DNA of 64,000 bases from Bryoerythrophyllum caledonicum (taxonomy: Eukaryota > Streptophyta > Bryopsida > Pottiales > Pottiaceae). The position numbers and the translations under genes were made by a program. The notes beneath the pieces are model-generated. The model was given only the letters and a program-made list of their open reading frames with translations, was not told the DNA's origin and ran no database searches. Where the stretch lies: assembly GCA_963971425.1 (NCBI GenBank), contig OZ020516.1, positions 37,188,199 through 37,252,198 of the forward strand, given 5' to 3'. This document shows, piece after piece, positions 24,960 to 36,929 of the stretch (within the stretch, counting starts at the first letter, position 1; each line of letters starts with the position of its first letter).

Positions 24960-26215
24960 TGTAAAGTATGTTCAATGATTTCAACTTGAATAAAGTGGTT
25001 GTGGATAATGTTTATTTTATGCATGTAGGATCAATGTCTACAATATTGTGTAATGGACCACTATGATATAAATGATGTTTGAGCCTTTGAATATCAAATA
25101 ATTATAATAATGAGAAAATGATTCATCAAAATGAGGTCATTGAAAAAGGTTTTTATACACATTGAGGTGAGAATGCCCTTCACATGTATGTTCAAATTAA
25201 TAGTTTTGGGTATTTGTTCCAAATAGCAATTTTATTATATTAGTATAATTTTTTAATCTTTGACTTTCAAAGATCTCCTACAAAAAGGAATTTTAAATAT
25301 ATAATGAGAGCTTCTTTTATTACATTTAAAAAAGACTGAGTAATTATTTTCATTCTTTTAATAGGTGATATGTTTATTTATGTATGCAAGCTCAATGTTC
25401 TTTCTTATTCAAAGGCCACATTTTTTGAATAAATGAAGTAAATTTTCAACAAAAAAAAATCTATTCTAAATGTATGTAATAATGATTATTCAATCAAACA
25501 CAATTGAAGATTCAAATGTTTTATAGAAATAAGATATTGAATTCAATATCTAAGAAGATGATAAAATGATTGATTAGTATTTTAAGTAAAACGATGAATA
25601 ATTTAAACAAATATAGCTTTGATAATTACATTGACAAATTCACCAATATTTTTGCTTTTCAAAGTAAATATTGCATTATGCAATGAGTTTTTTTGAGTTG
25701 TAGTTTCCATTATTTTCATAATTAAAATCTTGATAATTTTTTGCACTATCTTATTTAATTAAGAAATTGAAGTATTTTTTATGTTTATATTGAAATTAGA
25801 AATATGTATTTACAAATGATAAAGGATTTAATGTAAGGACCATATTGATGAATTTGATAATATATTTATTATAATAAGTTTGATTTGATTAATTTATTAT
25901 ATTCATCTATACAATAATAAAAATGAAAATGTGCCTAATTTGTCACATGTGCTTTTTATTTTTATTTATCCAATTAAAAAATTAGTCAAGCACTAATTGA
26001 ATTCTAAATGAAATTGCATTTACAGATGTCTTTCCAATTCATACAAATATACAATTGAAGTATAGGTGTACTTTTTATCCTACTCAATGAAGATTGCATT
26101 ACTTGCAACCATTTACATAATTTAAAAAACTTCTTGGTAAACGTGTTATTTCAAATTATCCATGAATTTCCTTGAGTATTTCATACTAAAAGAACTTCGA
26201 AACAATCCATTCTAG
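24960..26215. other. AT-rich intergenic stretch
   Basis: No gene was found. TCTATACAATAATAAAAATG near 25910 resembles a Helitron 5' end, but no matching 3' end was seen nearby. Confidence 0.4.
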
Positions 26216-26219
26216 TGTA

Positions 26220-26880
26220 AAGTGTGGAAATGGAGATTTTTTTGAATCTTTATTTCAAACCATAAGATCTCAATCTAAGTTAATGAAATAAAAATCTCAC
26301 TTAATTTCATATCCTGTCTAATGGAAGATTGTATGTTTGAAGTAAGAAAAGGTATATTTTCTTCCCTGCTTTGAGAGGTCAATAGACATTGGATTCACTT
26401 GGTGCCAAATTTTTGCATTACACAAGGTCTTAATATCATAGCATCATGTTTTGCATGATGTCACTTCCATATACACCAATTCTTAGAAGTAGAAGACAAG
26501 TATACATTATTTAATCAAGTTGTGCAAAGAACAATGTTTCAAAAATTGCCGTTAAACATTTTGAGTTTTTGTGAATCAAATTTGTTATATAATGGCTCTC
26601 TAAACAATGAAAAATATAGTTCATACCACCAAATATAATAGTAAAAATAAAACTTCAAAACATGAAAATCTCTAGTTTTGATGTAGAAAGGAAGAAGTTT
26701 TTGCCGTCCACTGTGTAATAATTTGTGAAATTGTCTGACTTGCATCATTATAGAATTCTTACACTAAGGCAATTTAATTTTGACAAACTCAACCAAAACA
26801 ATATAATGTATTTGAATATAAAATCTCAATGTCAATAGAAGGTTGTAGTTATGTTAGTAACCGGGACCACATACACATGG
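26220..26880. repeat. Inverted copy of the dispersed repeat at 5250-6150
   Basis: Read on the minus strand this matches the 5600-5960 part of the first copy: a CTACAT.AAAC.AGAGAT segment, CACCAA and TTTTTGCATTACACAAGGTC against its complement. It is non-coding. Confidence 0.5.
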
Positions 26881-26899
26881 TGTCTTGGCTTGGGAAAGG

Positions 26900-28146
26900 T
26901 TTGGGGGAACTATTGGTCAACCCTTTGAGAACTTAGGGTACTATGGGGGAGCTTTAGCTTGCATGGGGTAGGGCCCAAGAACATTGATTGCAAAGCATTT
27001 AATTCGTGCAGAAAAAGGCTATATGAAATTTTTTATTTATTTTTTGAGACAAGCAAAGAAACCTTTACTGCGAAGGGAAAAAGAGAGGAGAAACAGAAGC
27101 CCCGGCAACCCCCACTAGGTCCGGTGAGGATGGGTAAAAGCCAGGGACGGAGTTAGATATTAGTGGGGAGGTTAGAACTAGAACTAGATAATAACCTATA
27201 CGAGCCTGTATGAAATTTCCTCATGCTCTCTTTCTTTCTGATTATACATCTCATGCTGTCTGGCACCATATTCCTCGTGACTTGCCCCTTCAGGAAGCAC
27301 TTTCAGGAAAACTCTATTACATGGGTACAATCTTGGCATTACATTAAGTATCACCTTAGACAAATCCCTTATATTTTCCAAATTTTTTGGACAGTCTCAA
27401 TTTTGAATTTATTATGTACAAACCTGACTAATGTGCAGGGAACCTGACCAACATGTAGGGTACTGTACCTGGAAGATGTTTCCCCAGTCCACCTAAGACC
27501 CATTTCCTCATGAATGGCTGCAGAGAAAAGCAGGTGGCATCTCAGCGGTGGCCCATGCCCCTTCCAAATGGAGGATAAAGTCTCATGATTGGAAATATTT
27601 TAAGCTTTTATCCCACGGATGATGCTCCACAAGGTCAAGCCCACATTGACCCAATTCCCCAAACAATTCCCAAACACATGCATTTTGTGTGTGGAAAAAG
27701 CTATTTTCTCTTATTTTAAAAGGGCCATCACGCAATGACAGCTGGGTATGAAGACTGAGAGCTGGATGTTGACATCATAGATGGGCATGGCTTATGAATC
27801 AAGTCATGTTGTAGTGGTTTGCGAACGAATATGCTCCCGAACGTTGCATAATTGGCTGCAGCATTTGATGATATGGTGGCTGATATTCTAAGGAGTTTCT
27901 CTAAAATAGTGATAAGGGATCGTGCACTTATGCTGTGGTCATGCTTTACATGGAATCACTCATGATTGGTTCAATGTTTTCTTTTGGCAGTGTACCAGTT
28001 GGGTAGTGTAAACTTGATAGAATCTACGGTGGGACAAGGCCAAAATTACTTTGGGTGGAATTTTTGAGGGCTGTAGATTGTTCTGACCATCGTCAAAGCA
28101 CCGGGTACATTCCGTCCATGGTTGCTCTGGCCTTGTCCTGGAAGGG
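26900..28146. other. Intergenic, unassigned
   Basis: No recognisable coding region, RNA gene or bounded element was found. Isolated open frames on both strands lack motifs and splice partners. Confidence 0.4.
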
Positions 28147-28150
28147 TTAA

Positions 28151-29786
28151 CCCTTTAGTGCCAACAAGACCCAAAATGAGACTCTGCATGTGTTAAAACA
28201 CAATTGTCTTGAAATCCACGAGGAATTAGGTTGTGAAATGTGAAGCTAAAATTTTGGGTCATGCAGAGTGTTCATGTAATGTGGTAATGCTTTACGGGAA
28301 GACACTGCAAAAATGAGATCATGACTTGGGGTAATAGAATTCCTAGAAAAGCTAGGAATACAACACAAAATACATCAAATGTACTGAAATACAATGAATT
28401 CCATGCCGCATACTATGTTGCATTTCATACACATGCAAAATGATTTTGGTCTTCATTTTTTTATTGAAATTTGTCTTCAAGAGATTCTTCATTGTTTTGT
28501 GATTGTTGATCTCTCTCATTGCATACAAAACTTCCATTTTAAGTTGAATAATTTTGGAACATTTTCATATACCATCAAGTAGACAATAGTAAAAAAAAAG
28601 CATCAACACTCATGTAAATTTTTTTTCTTCACATATGCTATGCCAATGCAAAGCTATCGACCCGATGCACATGTGAACCTCTTTTATTCAAAGTACAAAA
28701 ATTCTTGCAAGAATCCATTGATGGTTAAAGTAATATACCCTTCAAAGTCCACAATTTTCATTACCCTTACGTTGCATCTTTAACCCCTAAAGGACCAAGG
28801 CAAATTTTCCTCAAAAACACTCCAAAATTGCCATTTTCAGCACATTCAACACAAAATGATACAAAATCATTTTTTTGAAAATTTAACCGTAGGATCTTGT
28901 ACTAGACTTGTATGAGAGTGTGTGGTGAAAATTTTGGTAAGTTTGACCGCACAAATTGAAAGATATCAGCCTTTGAAGTGAGACATAACCTCTTTTTGAG
29001 GTCATACTAAACACCTTCAACAAACTTTGACCACCTTCTATGGCAACTTTTTGCACTACGGGTTGTGAATTTATTATGTTAACTTGAAAAGGATCATGTT
29101 AGGCACATGTGCTCCAAATTTTAGAAGTAGAAGAGGTGTAGAAGATGTCCTAAAAAATCCTGCAATGCAACTATGTGTTGAGAATCAACAATACACTTTA
29201 TATTTTGCATATATCATATCCTCCTCAAATTTTTGAAATTCACAAATCCGTACGGTAGATGCAAAGATCTCAATTTCCTTTCCAAAAAGACATTTTCTTT
29301 CTTTTAAATGGACAAAAACTCGAATTTCTATTGAATTTAGAAGTTATTAAAGTTTAGTGACAGTATTTGTGATATGTCACACTAAACTACTGCACTATTT
29401 GTATATGTAAGTGAAAATAAATTGTAACTTTTGAACCGTAAGTCGGAGTTCTACGAAATTTGTATCTACACAAAGCTAATCAAAAGTTGTCCATTCATTA
29501 CAAAATCTCAAAGAATAATGCCTAGAATTGAGAACGTGGTACCTTACCCAAACTCAAAATGTCCCCTGAGGGGACATTGGTCCTTTAGGGGTTAAGCACT
29601 ATAATCTATTTCATCAACCGTTGGATGTTGTGCAAATTTTCCCCAAAGTTCATGAGTCATGGGTTGAGTTGAGTTTTGTATGGTTGGATACTAAAACTAG
29701 GCATTACATTTCCATCAAAGTTAGTTCAAAGAAAAAAATCAGAACATATCTTGGTTTTGGAGAAACATGACCTGGGTGCTAAAGGG
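28151..29786. mobile_element. TTAA-flanked non-autonomous element, piggyBac-like ends (outer)
   Basis: TTAA at 28147-28150 is followed by CCCTTTAGTGCC. The other end is GGTGCTAAAGGG followed by TTAA at 29787-29790, so the 12-bp inverted ends differ at two positions. A TTAA target and tips starting CCC are hallmarks of the piggyBac superfamily. No transposase is present. A second TTAA-flanked element is nested inside (28784-29591). Confidence 0.5.
28784..29591. mobile_element. TTAA-flanked element with CCCCTAAAGGACC ends (nested)
   Basis: The 19-bp sequence at 28780-28798 (TTAACCCCTAAAGGACCAA) recurs perfectly inverted at 29577-29595, including the TTAA on each side. The interior has no coding frame. 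The same tip occurs at 50700 (TTAACCCCTAAAGGACG) and, with AAACG, at 46516 and inverted at 52932, so this is a family. piggyBac-like mobilisation is inferred from the TTAA plus CCC tip only. Confidence 0.65.
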
Positions 29787-29825
29787 TTAAGAAGAAAAAT
29801 AGTAACTCCGATGTATGAAGGGTCT

Positions 29826-30275
29826 GGCGTGAATAGAGGGTCTGTGTGTTCCACCACGAAATCTAAGCCCATGATGCACTTGACGTGATACTAGGTAGAC
29901 GCACATGACGACAATATGGGGCTTCATCTCCTAGATATGGTCCCTGAAAGTCCGGGTTGGGCTCCTCATGCCCACACCAGTTTCATGGTAAGGTCTGATA
30001 TGGTTCCTAACCAAACCATCTGGTTACCCTCTTCTGATTTACCTTTTAAACCATATAAATACCACAACGTTCCTATTGCGTTCCCAATAAGTTCCCATCT
30101 TGTTCTCCAAAGTTCCCCACCATATTCCCAACTGTGTACCCCAACAATCCCGACACGTTCCAACGTCTCCAAAGAGTTCCCAACACGTTTACACTGGGAA
30201 CCAATTTATACTTACCTTGTGTTTAGTGGGGCCCACGACCAATCGTTGGGGTTCCTTTGTGCGTGAGCTTACTTT
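29826..30275. repeat. LINE 3'-tail fragment and GTTCCCAA-rich sequence
   Basis: Bases 29826-29875 (GTGTGTTCCACCACGAAATC) echo the 3' tails of the LINE relics at 2250 and 17345. The following 300 bp is rich in GTTCCCAA, GTTCCC and CCCAAC words but has no fixed period and no recognised gene. Confidence 0.35.
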
Positions 30276-30682
30276 GTGGTAAAAAGTTGGAGTGATTGTT
30301 GGTGTGGAGGTTCCTTGTGGAAGAGGGCAACCTTTGTGGGTTCAGTTGTGACCTCCCATTTGCCAGGGTGCGCCAGCAAGGCCGCCATGTGCACCTTTCG
30401 GCATCCACACTGCAGCCACACTAATAAGGCATTATTCTTCTCCCCGAACACCGCGACGGAACTCCCATGTGCTTCTGCCTCCTTAAATCTCCTGCAACAA
30501 CAAGCCTTCCACTTCCAACAAGGTAGGTCATTCACAACTGTACCACCTCAGAGTCTGCATATGATTCTTGTTGGCTTGTCGGTGCATACATTTGGGAGTT
30601 TTCTTTTTGCAGAGCATTCGGAATTTCGTTTCTAGAGCGCATCAAGGTGAGCCAGTTTTGCTAGCTGCTACTAGGAAGACAA

Positions 30683-30691
30683 TATATATAT
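30683..30691 (+). promoter_or_regulatory. Possible TATA box of the LEA-like gene
   Basis: TATATATAT lies about 610 bp upstream of the ATG at 31301, in otherwise mixed sequence. It would require a long leader or an intron in the 5' UTR. Weak evidence. Confidence 0.2.
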
Positions 30692-31300
30692 GGGGTGTGA
30701 GATATGTTAAGTTTGTTTCTCTGAAGCTAAACTCATGTTCGGAGTGTGCTTTGTGTGGCTATATTGGACGATGTGATCAGTGTGCTGAATTAACAAGTTG
30801 AAAAGACTTCGACGTGGTTTCTTTTGTTTTGAACAGTCTCTCTAACCGGCCTTGAATTATCTAGCAAAAGATTTCCTCTTTTTTTAATTGTGTTTCTTCG
30901 AAGAAACCAGTTGATCGTTTAGATTAGGACACAAGCAGCCAGTTTTTTCGACGAGACGAGCATTGGCTTCTTGTGCAAAGAATTAATCAGGGGGTACAGG
31001 TTTGTCATTTCACTGCTCACTGTTCTTCACCTGAACCAGTTGAAGAGCTTTCGAAGTTTTTTTCCGCTTCAGAAGTGAGACGAAATGTGAGCTCAGGTGA
31101 AGTTTTTCCAAAGTGAGATGAAGAAGAGAGCTTGTGAAGTTTGTCCAAAGTGAGATGAACGTCTAGCTTCATGTGAGATCGACGAGAAGTTTGTCCAAAA
31201 GTTAGAGCTCGTGAAGGTTTTCCAATGCGAGGTGCCCACACTGACTAGATTTTGTGCCTGGGTCTAGTTTTCTGCCACTGAAAATATTTCAGTGATCGAA

Positions 31301-32582
31301 ATGGCGAGCGAGGGAGAGCACCAAGCGGTGGCGGAGGACCTGCAGAGCGCCGCCAAGGGCGTGGCGGAGAAGCCCGGCACGGCGTCCGAGTTCATCCAGA
31401 ACGTGGCGCACATCGTGCTGGACAAGAGCAACCAGGCCGCGGTCTCGTCCCAGGCGTACATCGAGACCGTGGTGCACAAGGTGCAGGACTACGCGCAGAA
31501 CGCCGTGGCCACTGGACCCTCGGGCACACCCAACATCCAGGAGACCGTATTGCGAGCCGTGCACGTCGGTGGAGCCACCCCTGGCAACAACGATGACGGC
31601 ACCGCCACTCCCTCGGTAAAGCCCTCCCAAACCTCCTCTGCACAGCCGAAGTTTCCACACCACTACACTAAAGATGATATTTAGTGTTAACCACACTAAT
31701 TTGTTTAAAAGTGCTATAAGTTTTTACTCTTGATGAATATTTTTACCAACTATGTTAACAAGGATCACTCTCTTTAGATAGTATTGATAGTTGTGTCCTC
31801 GGTAAAAATATTCTTCGAAAGTAAAAAGTTATTGCTTTACCAAAAACATTAGTGTGGTTACACTAAATATCATCTTTAGTGTAGTACAAATGAAGCTGTT
31901 CTCCACATTCTAAATTCGACATTTTTTTTTTAAAGTATTGAAAACAGTGCAAGAAAAAAAAACTTGAGTATGTAGCAGTGTAAAAGTGTCAAATTTAGAG
32001 TGTCACTAATAGCCTCATTTGTACTCATATAAAGTACCCCCTTTTTCATTTATGATCTAGTAAGAGTAGGTATGTCATTGAAACTTTGGGTGACTTTTCA
32101 AATAACTCTTTGGTCTTTTAATTCATATTATTACCAAACATTAAAGTTAGAAGTTATTTCAACAACCTTAAAAAATGGAGAGATTGTGTTAATACCATGC
32201 ATCTTAGCCACCATTTTCCGCTTTAGATAACTTCTTAGGCTGACTTTAGTTATTCAAAATGAAAAAACTAGAAGGGTCAAACTCACGGTGTATCTGTTTC
32301 CAATAAGTTGGTTTGAGTTTTCAGGTCTGAGATGTGTGCGTTGTGCAGGGCGGTGGTCTTCTGACGTCGGTGGCGACATGGTGCTCGTCAATTTGTGGCT
32401 CCAAGAGCAACGCCGCAGGCGAGGCCGCGCCTCGCAACATCGACTTCCGAGCTGCAGCAGAGAATGTGGCCCAGGTTTTGCACTCCAGCGTCGCCACCAC
32501 CACCACCACTACCACCAACCCTGTTGCCTCTGGTGATGAGCCGGTGGCGCCGGTGGCTGAGCAGCCCAAGCCCACGGAGTAA
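31301..32582 (+). CDS. Ala-rich LEA-like protein, two exons, MITE in the intron
   Basis: Exon 1 is 31301-31615 and exon 2 is 32349-32582. Both junctions are phase 0 (TCG|gtaaag and gtgcag|GGC), giving 182 residues. The N-terminal half is predicted helical, rich in Ala, Gln and Glu with heptad-like spacing (QNVAHIVLDKSNQAAV, VVHKVQDYAQNA). The C-terminal half is low-complexity (TTTTTTTNP, then acidic-Pro). There is no signal peptide or membrane segment. The ATG at 31301 was chosen over one nine bases earlier because it begins MASEGEHQ. Both exons are GC-rich at third positions, unlike their surroundings. Amphipathic Ala-rich repeats recall group-3 LEA or similar desiccation proteins, but no signature 11-mer is clear, so the function is only suggested. 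Reading on past exon 1 stops inside the intron MITE at 31682. Confidence 0.6.
31666..31881. mobile_element. 216-bp MITE with CACTAAA ends (copy 2, intronic)
   Basis: It starts CACTAAAGATGATATTTAGTG and ends with the inverted match, flanked by TA at 31664-31665 and 31882-31883. The inverted ends run for nearly 40 bp with one difference. Length and interior match copy 1 (1028-1243). It lies inside the intron of the LEA-like gene. Confidence 0.8.
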
Positions 32583-33780
32583 AGCTACCATGGCTTCTTA
32601 GCACGCTCACTGAAGGTCCGTATCTGATGAATGAGCCTGGGCAGCCTGATGGTGTCACCTGATTTAATGTTTGTTTTGACAGGGTTCAACTTTTCTCGTT
32701 CAGATACAAGTGATAAAAACTCAATGAGAAACAAGGTCAAAACTCACAATATCTTTGCCTCACCATACAAATAACTCTATTGATTCATTGCGAACAGTTT
32801 GGGCCCCAAAATGTTTTACATGGGCTGCAGCCTGCAATCAAGAGGTTTCATGCCTTGGTTTTTAAAACCGTTGACAGAGGTTGACTTGTGTGGCTGCAGG
32901 TTGATCAGCGAATAATTATGAATCTGATCAATGCGGATTTACCCTGATAGAGCATGTGTCAACCACATGAGCTGTCAATTAGCTCCAGGAGACTCTAATC
33001 TCGACGTCAAATCCTACTGAGATTTAGTTCCACATTGCTTAAGTTACAGAATAAAATAACAGTGCTAGTCTCTACTTTTTTTTCGCCTAGTTTCTCCTAG
33101 ATTCGGTCAACCATGCGTTCCTTTCGGTTAAGTTACAGGTCAAGGTCGAAATTCTGCATAGTGATATTTCCAGGTAGTCAATGTAATTATAAAAGACCTG
33201 CACGGTTTGCGGTCGATTCCAGGAGCACAATATCATTTCCACATGCCCCTATGCCTAAGTTGCGTAAGAATCTGAAAAGAAAAGGGCGTTTGACTGTTCT
33301 GATTGCAGAAGTTACATTCTTGATCCATGGAAAAGGAAGGTGCAGAAAAGAATCAATCTGGTTCAAAATGCATGTTCGAGTAATTGCTCTAACAATGACT
33401 CTTCTTTACATGATATGGCGTATTGCAAACGACAGCTCTTGACACAGCACAAATGCACCTTCTGTGGTCTGATCAAAGACTTTGAAGACTGTTCCATTCG
33501 TTTGGAGGATCAAATTTGAAGCTGCACAGACTGAAGGAAACATACTTGTCTTTGTCTGTAAACAACTAATTCTCTCAGCTACACAGTTGCACCATTGGAA
33601 GCCAGGCTTTGCCTGTCCGAGGACCATTGTAAACTAGTATTTCCAGAATGGAATCATTCCATCGTTCCCTCCACACTTTACTGTACGGTTAAATAGAAAG
33701 AAACAACAGTGTCTGTACCATACTTCTAAATGTCTGTACCACGCACTCGAATCTTCAACGTGTACCACCGACTGACTAAC
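32583..33780. other. Intergenic, nothing assigned
   Basis: The first few hundred bases are probably 3' UTR of the LEA-like gene. Other open frames lack motifs. No RNA gene was recognised. Confidence 0.4.
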
Positions 33781-33792
33781 TAGTCGCCGTCC

Positions 33793-34120
33793 ATGCAACT
33801 CATGCACCCCCTTGGACTGCAACGCGAAGCACAAGGTGCACATCGGGAGCGACACGACGTCCGCACCTTCAAGGTGCTGCGCATGGGCGACACTGCGAAC
33901 AACGAGCACTACGTGAACCTCGAGAGCGCTCGACTAATTCCTCTTGGACCACCGCATGGTTTGCATCCACGTCACGGAGTACGGCGTCTTGCGGAGGCAG
34001 AAGGTGGCGGCGAGGAAGGAGATCGTGAACAGCACGGGCGAGTCGGTCGTCGTCCGGGAGACTGGTTCAAAAAAAGCTGAAATGCTACCTGATTCTTTTC
34101 GCAATCATGCCAAGCTTTGA
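33793..34120 (+). pseudogene. GC-rich gene relic of unknown function
   Basis: An isolated GC-rich patch reads RTFKVLRMGDTANNEHYVNL in one frame and then, after a shift near 33950, RMVCIHVTEYGVLRRQ, KVAARKEIVNSTGE and SVVVRETGSKKAEML before a TGA near 34078. The combined frame has coding-like composition, but it lacks a convincing start and is frameshifted. No family was recognised. Confidence 0.4.
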
Positions 34121-34767
34121 AAGCAACACAACAAGGTGAAACACAGAGATTACGGCGGCGCATTTCACTGGCGACGCGCGTGAAGATCTTCGCTATCGAT
34201 GGACGGGGTCAATCCCAGCTGATCTTCCAATCCAAATGTTCATGAGTGATGAGTCCGTGGAATATGTAGAGTCCCTTAAATTCCCTATGTAGTGATTGAT
34301 TGTTAAGCTTGTTATGCGTTGAAGAGTGTTCAACACAAGTCCATTACTTTATTCCTCACGGTGAGTCATGGAAGTGTGACAACTGGAATAAAGACCCTTT
34401 TCTGATTATGGAAGAATAGTTTCCATCAGGACATCGTGAATTGTAACGGGCTTCACGGTGAACAATTCGGGAGTTGAATTTGACTTCTTGTGCTTCGAAG
34501 GGCGAGGTTAAGAAGAGAGAGAGTCTAAAAGTGTGCTATCCACTTTCAAACTATTTGATCACGTTTCTCCGGAAATTTTCATGTGACTCCCGAATTCATT
34601 CACACTAGACGTAGACAAGGTCAAAGACAACACCACAAGTGGTGACGTTTTCACCAAGACAAAGGGTACGATAAGCAATGAACTGTTTTCAAGCCCAATG
34701 TGCTCCCTTTTTAACAAGATACCAGTATTCCACTGCTCTTGCTCCAAGAGAAAGAGAAACACAGCTA

Positions 34768-35184
34768 CAGTCCAAACTCTTTATATGTTACATGTCTGGA
34801 GCAAAAAAAATCATAACACATATAGTGTTATAACATATAACTTGATCTCAATAATTGATAACATTTATATTTTCATTCGTTAAGCCATTTTCATCCATTT
34901 TATTCATCCATTATGCTAGTTTTCATCTAAAGCAATCACCCTAAACACTAATATGCATTTTACCTAGCTATTTTTATTGTCCCTACTCCTATTTACTGCC
35001 CCAAACTTTCTCCAAATTTTCCAACTTTAAGGCTTATAGAAGTAAAGTTAATGAAGTAGGGAGCGAGACATCCCATAACACTTAACATATATCACTTGAT
35101 AGAGTAAATATTTTGGGAGCGTAATTTCCATAACATATATGAGATTCTAACACTTAAAGAGGTACATGTAAAGAGTTTGGACTG
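34768..35184. mobile_element. 417-bp pogo/Tigger-type MITE
   Basis: The tips are CAGTCCAAACTCTTTA and its inverse, with TA on both sides (34766-34767, 35185-35186); CAG tips and a TA duplication fit the pogo/Tigger branch. The 20-bp sequences at 34764-34783 and 35169-35188 are perfect inverted repeats. Its end sequence (GGAGCAAAAAAAATCATAAC) is recognisably that of the larger element starting at 62446, which carries transposase remains. It is therefore likely a deletion derivative of that family. Non-coding. Confidence 0.75.
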
Positions 35185-35413
35185 TAGCAACCTTGTCGCT
35201 CCTCACTTACTATTTCAAGCATTTTAGAAGTGGGTGAGTCAATCCAATCATGAAAGAGAAGATAAAGCACCCTTTCCCACATTTTACGCAAGTTAAGGGC
35301 GACACTTCTTCAGTGAGAAGTGTGAGGGTTGCTCATAGTGAAGTAGCCCAAATACTAGAGTTATTTGTAATGTCAGACAACTCAAAGAGAGAAAAGACAG
35401 TTAACATTCATGG

Positions 35414-36920
35414 TATAGTATCCTCACACAAGTATACGTACTTTTTGCTTTTGTATGTTTCCACACTACATTGCTGCCAACTTTGGCACCGTCTTGAGGG
35501 CTAAAAATTTGTCAATTTACCATGAAATTTTTGGCACAAGATCACTTCTATGTTGAAAACATGTGTGCCAAATTTCAAGGCCAGAAGATTTATACAAAAA
35601 AAGATATCCAAGATTTACCAACATGGGGTAGCTGTAAGAAAAGTTTCAGAGCTGCCAACTTTGACACCCTTCCAAGGATTGAAAGAATTTTTTTTGCCCA
35701 TGTAATTTTTATCATGAGACATCCTCTATGTTGATTATATGTGTGAAAAATTTCAAGTCCAAAAGATCCACACAATTAAAACTACATCAAAAGCTAGCAA
35801 CATGTGTAGTTGTGAGAAACATTTCACTCCTAGCCGACTTTGACACACTCCCAAGGATTGGATTTTTTGGTATTTTCCCATGAAATTTTTGACATTAGAC
35901 TATCTCAATGTTGATCACATGCGTGCCAAATTTTAAGGCCAAAATATCTACATATCAAAAGATTTTTGAAATCTACCAACATGTATAGTTGTGAGAAACA
36001 TTTCACTGCTGCCGACTTTGACACCCTCCTAAGGATTCAATTTTTAATTTTTTCCCATGATATTCTGGACATAAGACCATATCTATGTTGGTTATACATG
36101 TGCTTAATTCAAGTCCAAAAGACCCACAAAAGAAAAGAAACAAATCTAAATCTACCAACATGTGTAGTTGTGAGAAACAATCAGCGAAACCATTTCATTA
36201 TTGTCAACTTTGGCACCCTCCCTAGGTCGGAAAAATGGATTATTGACTATGAAATTTTTGGCACAAGATCACATTCATGTTGATAACATGTGTGCCAAAA
36301 TTCAAGGCCATAAGATGAATACAAAAAACCATCTTCAAAATCTACCAAAATATGTAGCTACGAGAAACAATTTTGAATATCCTTTTTTCTATTCATCATG
36401 TGGCCTTGGAATTTGGCACACTTATTATAAACATAGAGGTGGTCTCATGCTAAAAATTACATGGGCAAAAGAAATTCTTTCAATCCTGGGGAGGGTGTCA
36501 AAGTTGGTTAGCTGTGAATGGCTAACAACTACACATCTTGGTAGATTTTGAATATCTTTTTTTGTATTCATCATGTGGCCTTGGAATTTGGCACACTTAT
36601 TATAAACATAGAGGTGGTCTCATGCTAAAAATTCCATGGGCAAAAAAATTCTTTCAATCTTGGGGAGGGTGTCAAAGTTGGTTAGCTGTGAATGGCTCAC
36701 AACTACACATCTTGGTAGATTTTGAATATCTTTTTTTGTATTCATCTTCTGGCCTTGAAATCTGGCACACATGTTGTCAACATAAAGGTGATCTTGTGCC
36801 AAAAATTTCATGGTAAATTGACAAATTTTCAGCCCTCAGGAGGGTGCCAAAGTTGGCAGCAGTGTAGTTTGGAAACGTACAAAATCAAAAAAATACGTAT
36901 ACTTGTGTGAGGGTACTGTA
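35414..36920. mobile_element. Foldback element with internal tandem repeats
   Basis: The outer ~180 bp at each end are inverted copies: TATAGTATCCTCACACAAG at the left, and on the right the inverse of TACAGTACCCTCACACAAG. Inside, units of roughly 170-180 bp repeat: about five in one orientation (35500-36370) and about three in the other (36370-36860). Shared words include GCTGCCAACTTTGGCACC, TTTTTGGCACAAGATCAC and GTGTGCCAAATTTCAAGG. The 36368-36720 units are almost identical to each other. No protein is encoded; open frames are repeat artefacts. Confidence 0.8.
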
Positions 36921-36929
36921 CAACTTGAC

